Notes under the pieces: generated by a model
Databases searched by the model: none
The model's input: the letters and a program-made list of their open reading frames with translations, nothing else
Told to the model about the DNA's origin: nothing
Assembly (NCBI GenBank): GCA_014378345.1
Contig: JACMNW010000410.1
Location: forward strand, 1 to 6,229
Reading direction: 5' to 3'
From: Pseudorhodobacter sp.
GTDB taxonomy: Bacteria; Pseudomonadota; Alphaproteobacteria; Rhodobacterales; Rhodobacteraceae
Length of the DNA: 6,229 nucleotides
Shown here: positions 5,286 to 6,229 of the stretch, piece after piece
Position numbering within the stretch: position 1 is the stretch's first letter
Layout of the letters: the number at the start of each line of letters is the position of its first letter
Made by a program: the position numbers and the translations under genes

Positions 5286-6229
5286 ATGGACACCGCAATG
5301 TCCACATCGCTGCTGGTGGGTTCATCTTTTGAGGCAGGGCAAGAGGCCCGCGAACACTTCCGTAACACCCGCACGGGTGGGCTGCTATTCGAGGTGCCCG
5401 AAGCGCCTCCACCGCGCAAGTTGACCGCGCCGTAGCCGCTGCCCGTAAGGCGTCGGACCACTGGTCACGCACGACCCCCGCCGAACGTTCCGCCGCCCTT
5501 CTTGCGGATTGCCGACCGCATTGAGCGCGAAGCGCATGATTTCGCAAGCTTGGAGGCATTGATTGCGGCAAGCCGATCAACCTTGCCCTGAACGACAAAC
5601 TGCCTGCCGTGGTCGATTGCTACCGTTTTTTCGCAGGGGCCGTGCGCAACAAAAAAATTGTGCTTTGTCGGGCGAATATCTGGCAGGCCACACCTCGATG
5701 ATAAGGCGTGATGCAGTCGGCGTGATCGCAAGTATCGCGCCGTGGAATTACCCCCTGATGATGATGGCATGGAAACTGTGCCCGGCGATTGCGAGCGGCA
5801 ATCCGGTCGTGTTCAAACCGTCCGAACAAACACCGCTGACGGCCCTGAAAATGTCGCATATTCTGGCGGAAGAATTGCCAAAAGGCGTGGTGTCGGTGAT
5901 CACCGGGCGCGGGCAATCCGGTGGGCAGCTATCTGATCGACCATGCCGGCATTGATATGATTTCACTGACCGGCAATGTGGCGACCGGCAAGAAAATGCT
6001 GGATGCCCCCGCGAAATCCGTCAAACGCACGCATCTGGAACTCGGCGGCAAGGCCCGCCTTCGGGTTCTACAACGCAGGCCAGGATTGCACCGCCGCCTG
6101 CCGCATCTACGTCGGCAAAAAGATCTACGACCGCTTGGTCGCAGATTTAAGCGCCGCCGTATCGACAAACCAGTTTGACAATGCCGATGACACCACCAAC
6201 GAAATCGGCGCCCTAATATGCCTGCGCCA
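5286..6229 (+). pseudogene. patD: 4-aminobutanal dehydrogenase, multiply frameshifted (PatD/YdcW family)
   Basis: The intact enzyme oxidises 4-aminobutanal, made from putrescine by a transaminase, to GABA with NAD+. Here the protein can be read only by changing frame six times: near 5403-5407, 5501-5504, 5561-5564, in the A7 tract 5651-5657, at 5920, and at 6055-6057. The pieces in order contain TGGLLFEVPEA, AQVDRAVAAARKASDHW, IADRIEREAHDFASLEAL, CGKPINLALND, SGEYLAGHTSMIRRDAVGVI, IAPWNYPLMMMAWK with the oxyanion Asn (codon 5746-5748), VFKPSEQTPLTALK, SLTGNVATGKK, RTHLELGGKA with the base Glu (6038-6040) and FGFYNAGQDCTAACRIY with the nucleophilic Cys (6087-6089). The HTSMIRR and AGQDCTAACRIY blocks point to the PatD subgroup of aldehyde dehydrogenases. 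About 18 residues expected between GGKA and FGFYNAG are missing. The original frame meets TAG at 5433-5435, leaving 49 residues. The last piece runs open to the window edge, where roughly 200 residues of a normal 475 remain unseen. Errors in the sequence could explain single shifts but hardly all. Confidence 0.88.

Noticed and set aside
5563..5955. Independent 130-codon gene starting at 5563
   Set aside because: Its first 30 or so residues are an out-of-frame reading of patD; only the part from about 5656 matches the dehydrogenase. It is one piece of the broken gene.
1..6229. CRISPR array, tRNA/rRNA genes, insertion sequence or a novel defence-type system
   Set aside because: I saw no regularly spaced repeats, tRNA-like folds, transposase motifs or unexplained large ORFs; the window is accounted for by known families and small spacers.

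Overview
The window looks like chromosomal DNA of an alphaproteobacterium, most likely Rhodobacterales (Roseobacter/Rhodobacter type). That rests on moderately high G+C, on the style of the holA tail at the left edge, and on the protein sequences themselves; it is inferred without a database search. All supported genes lie on the + strand.

Layout: (1) 1-210 is the C-terminal end of holA (DNA polymerase III delta subunit). (2) 220-660 is a small stand-alone GAF-domain protein. (3) 691-1059 is the N-terminal DNA-binding half of a LysR-type regulator that loses its frame and has no effector domain; a decayed tail seems to continue in another frame up to the next gene. (4) 1210-5274 is an intact four-gene polyamine-type ABC importer: periplasmic binding protein, ATPase and two permeases. 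Gene order and protein detail match E. coli ydcS-ydcT-ydcU-ydcV. (5) From 5286 to the right edge is the gene that follows in E. coli, patD (4-aminobutanal dehydrogenase). Here it is clearly broken: its reading frame changes six times and about 50-55 bases are missing between the codons for the general-base Glu and the nucleophilic Cys.

Together the genes would have formed an uptake-and-oxidation cassette: YdcS captures a polyamine (putrescine-like) in the periplasm, YdcTUV imports it, and PatD oxidises the 4-aminobutanal made by a transaminase encoded elsewhere to GABA. A strong stem-loop follows ydcS, and a hairpin-rich 85-base spacer precedes ydcU; both could set the ratio of binding protein to membrane components. 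The importer is intact while the dehydrogenase and the adjacent LysR gene are both decayed. The cassette may therefore have lost its catabolic half and its neighbouring regulator, or these two stretches may contain sequence errors.

I found no RNA gene, mobile element, CRISPR array or novel multi-gene system. The interest here is selective gene decay around a conserved transporter.
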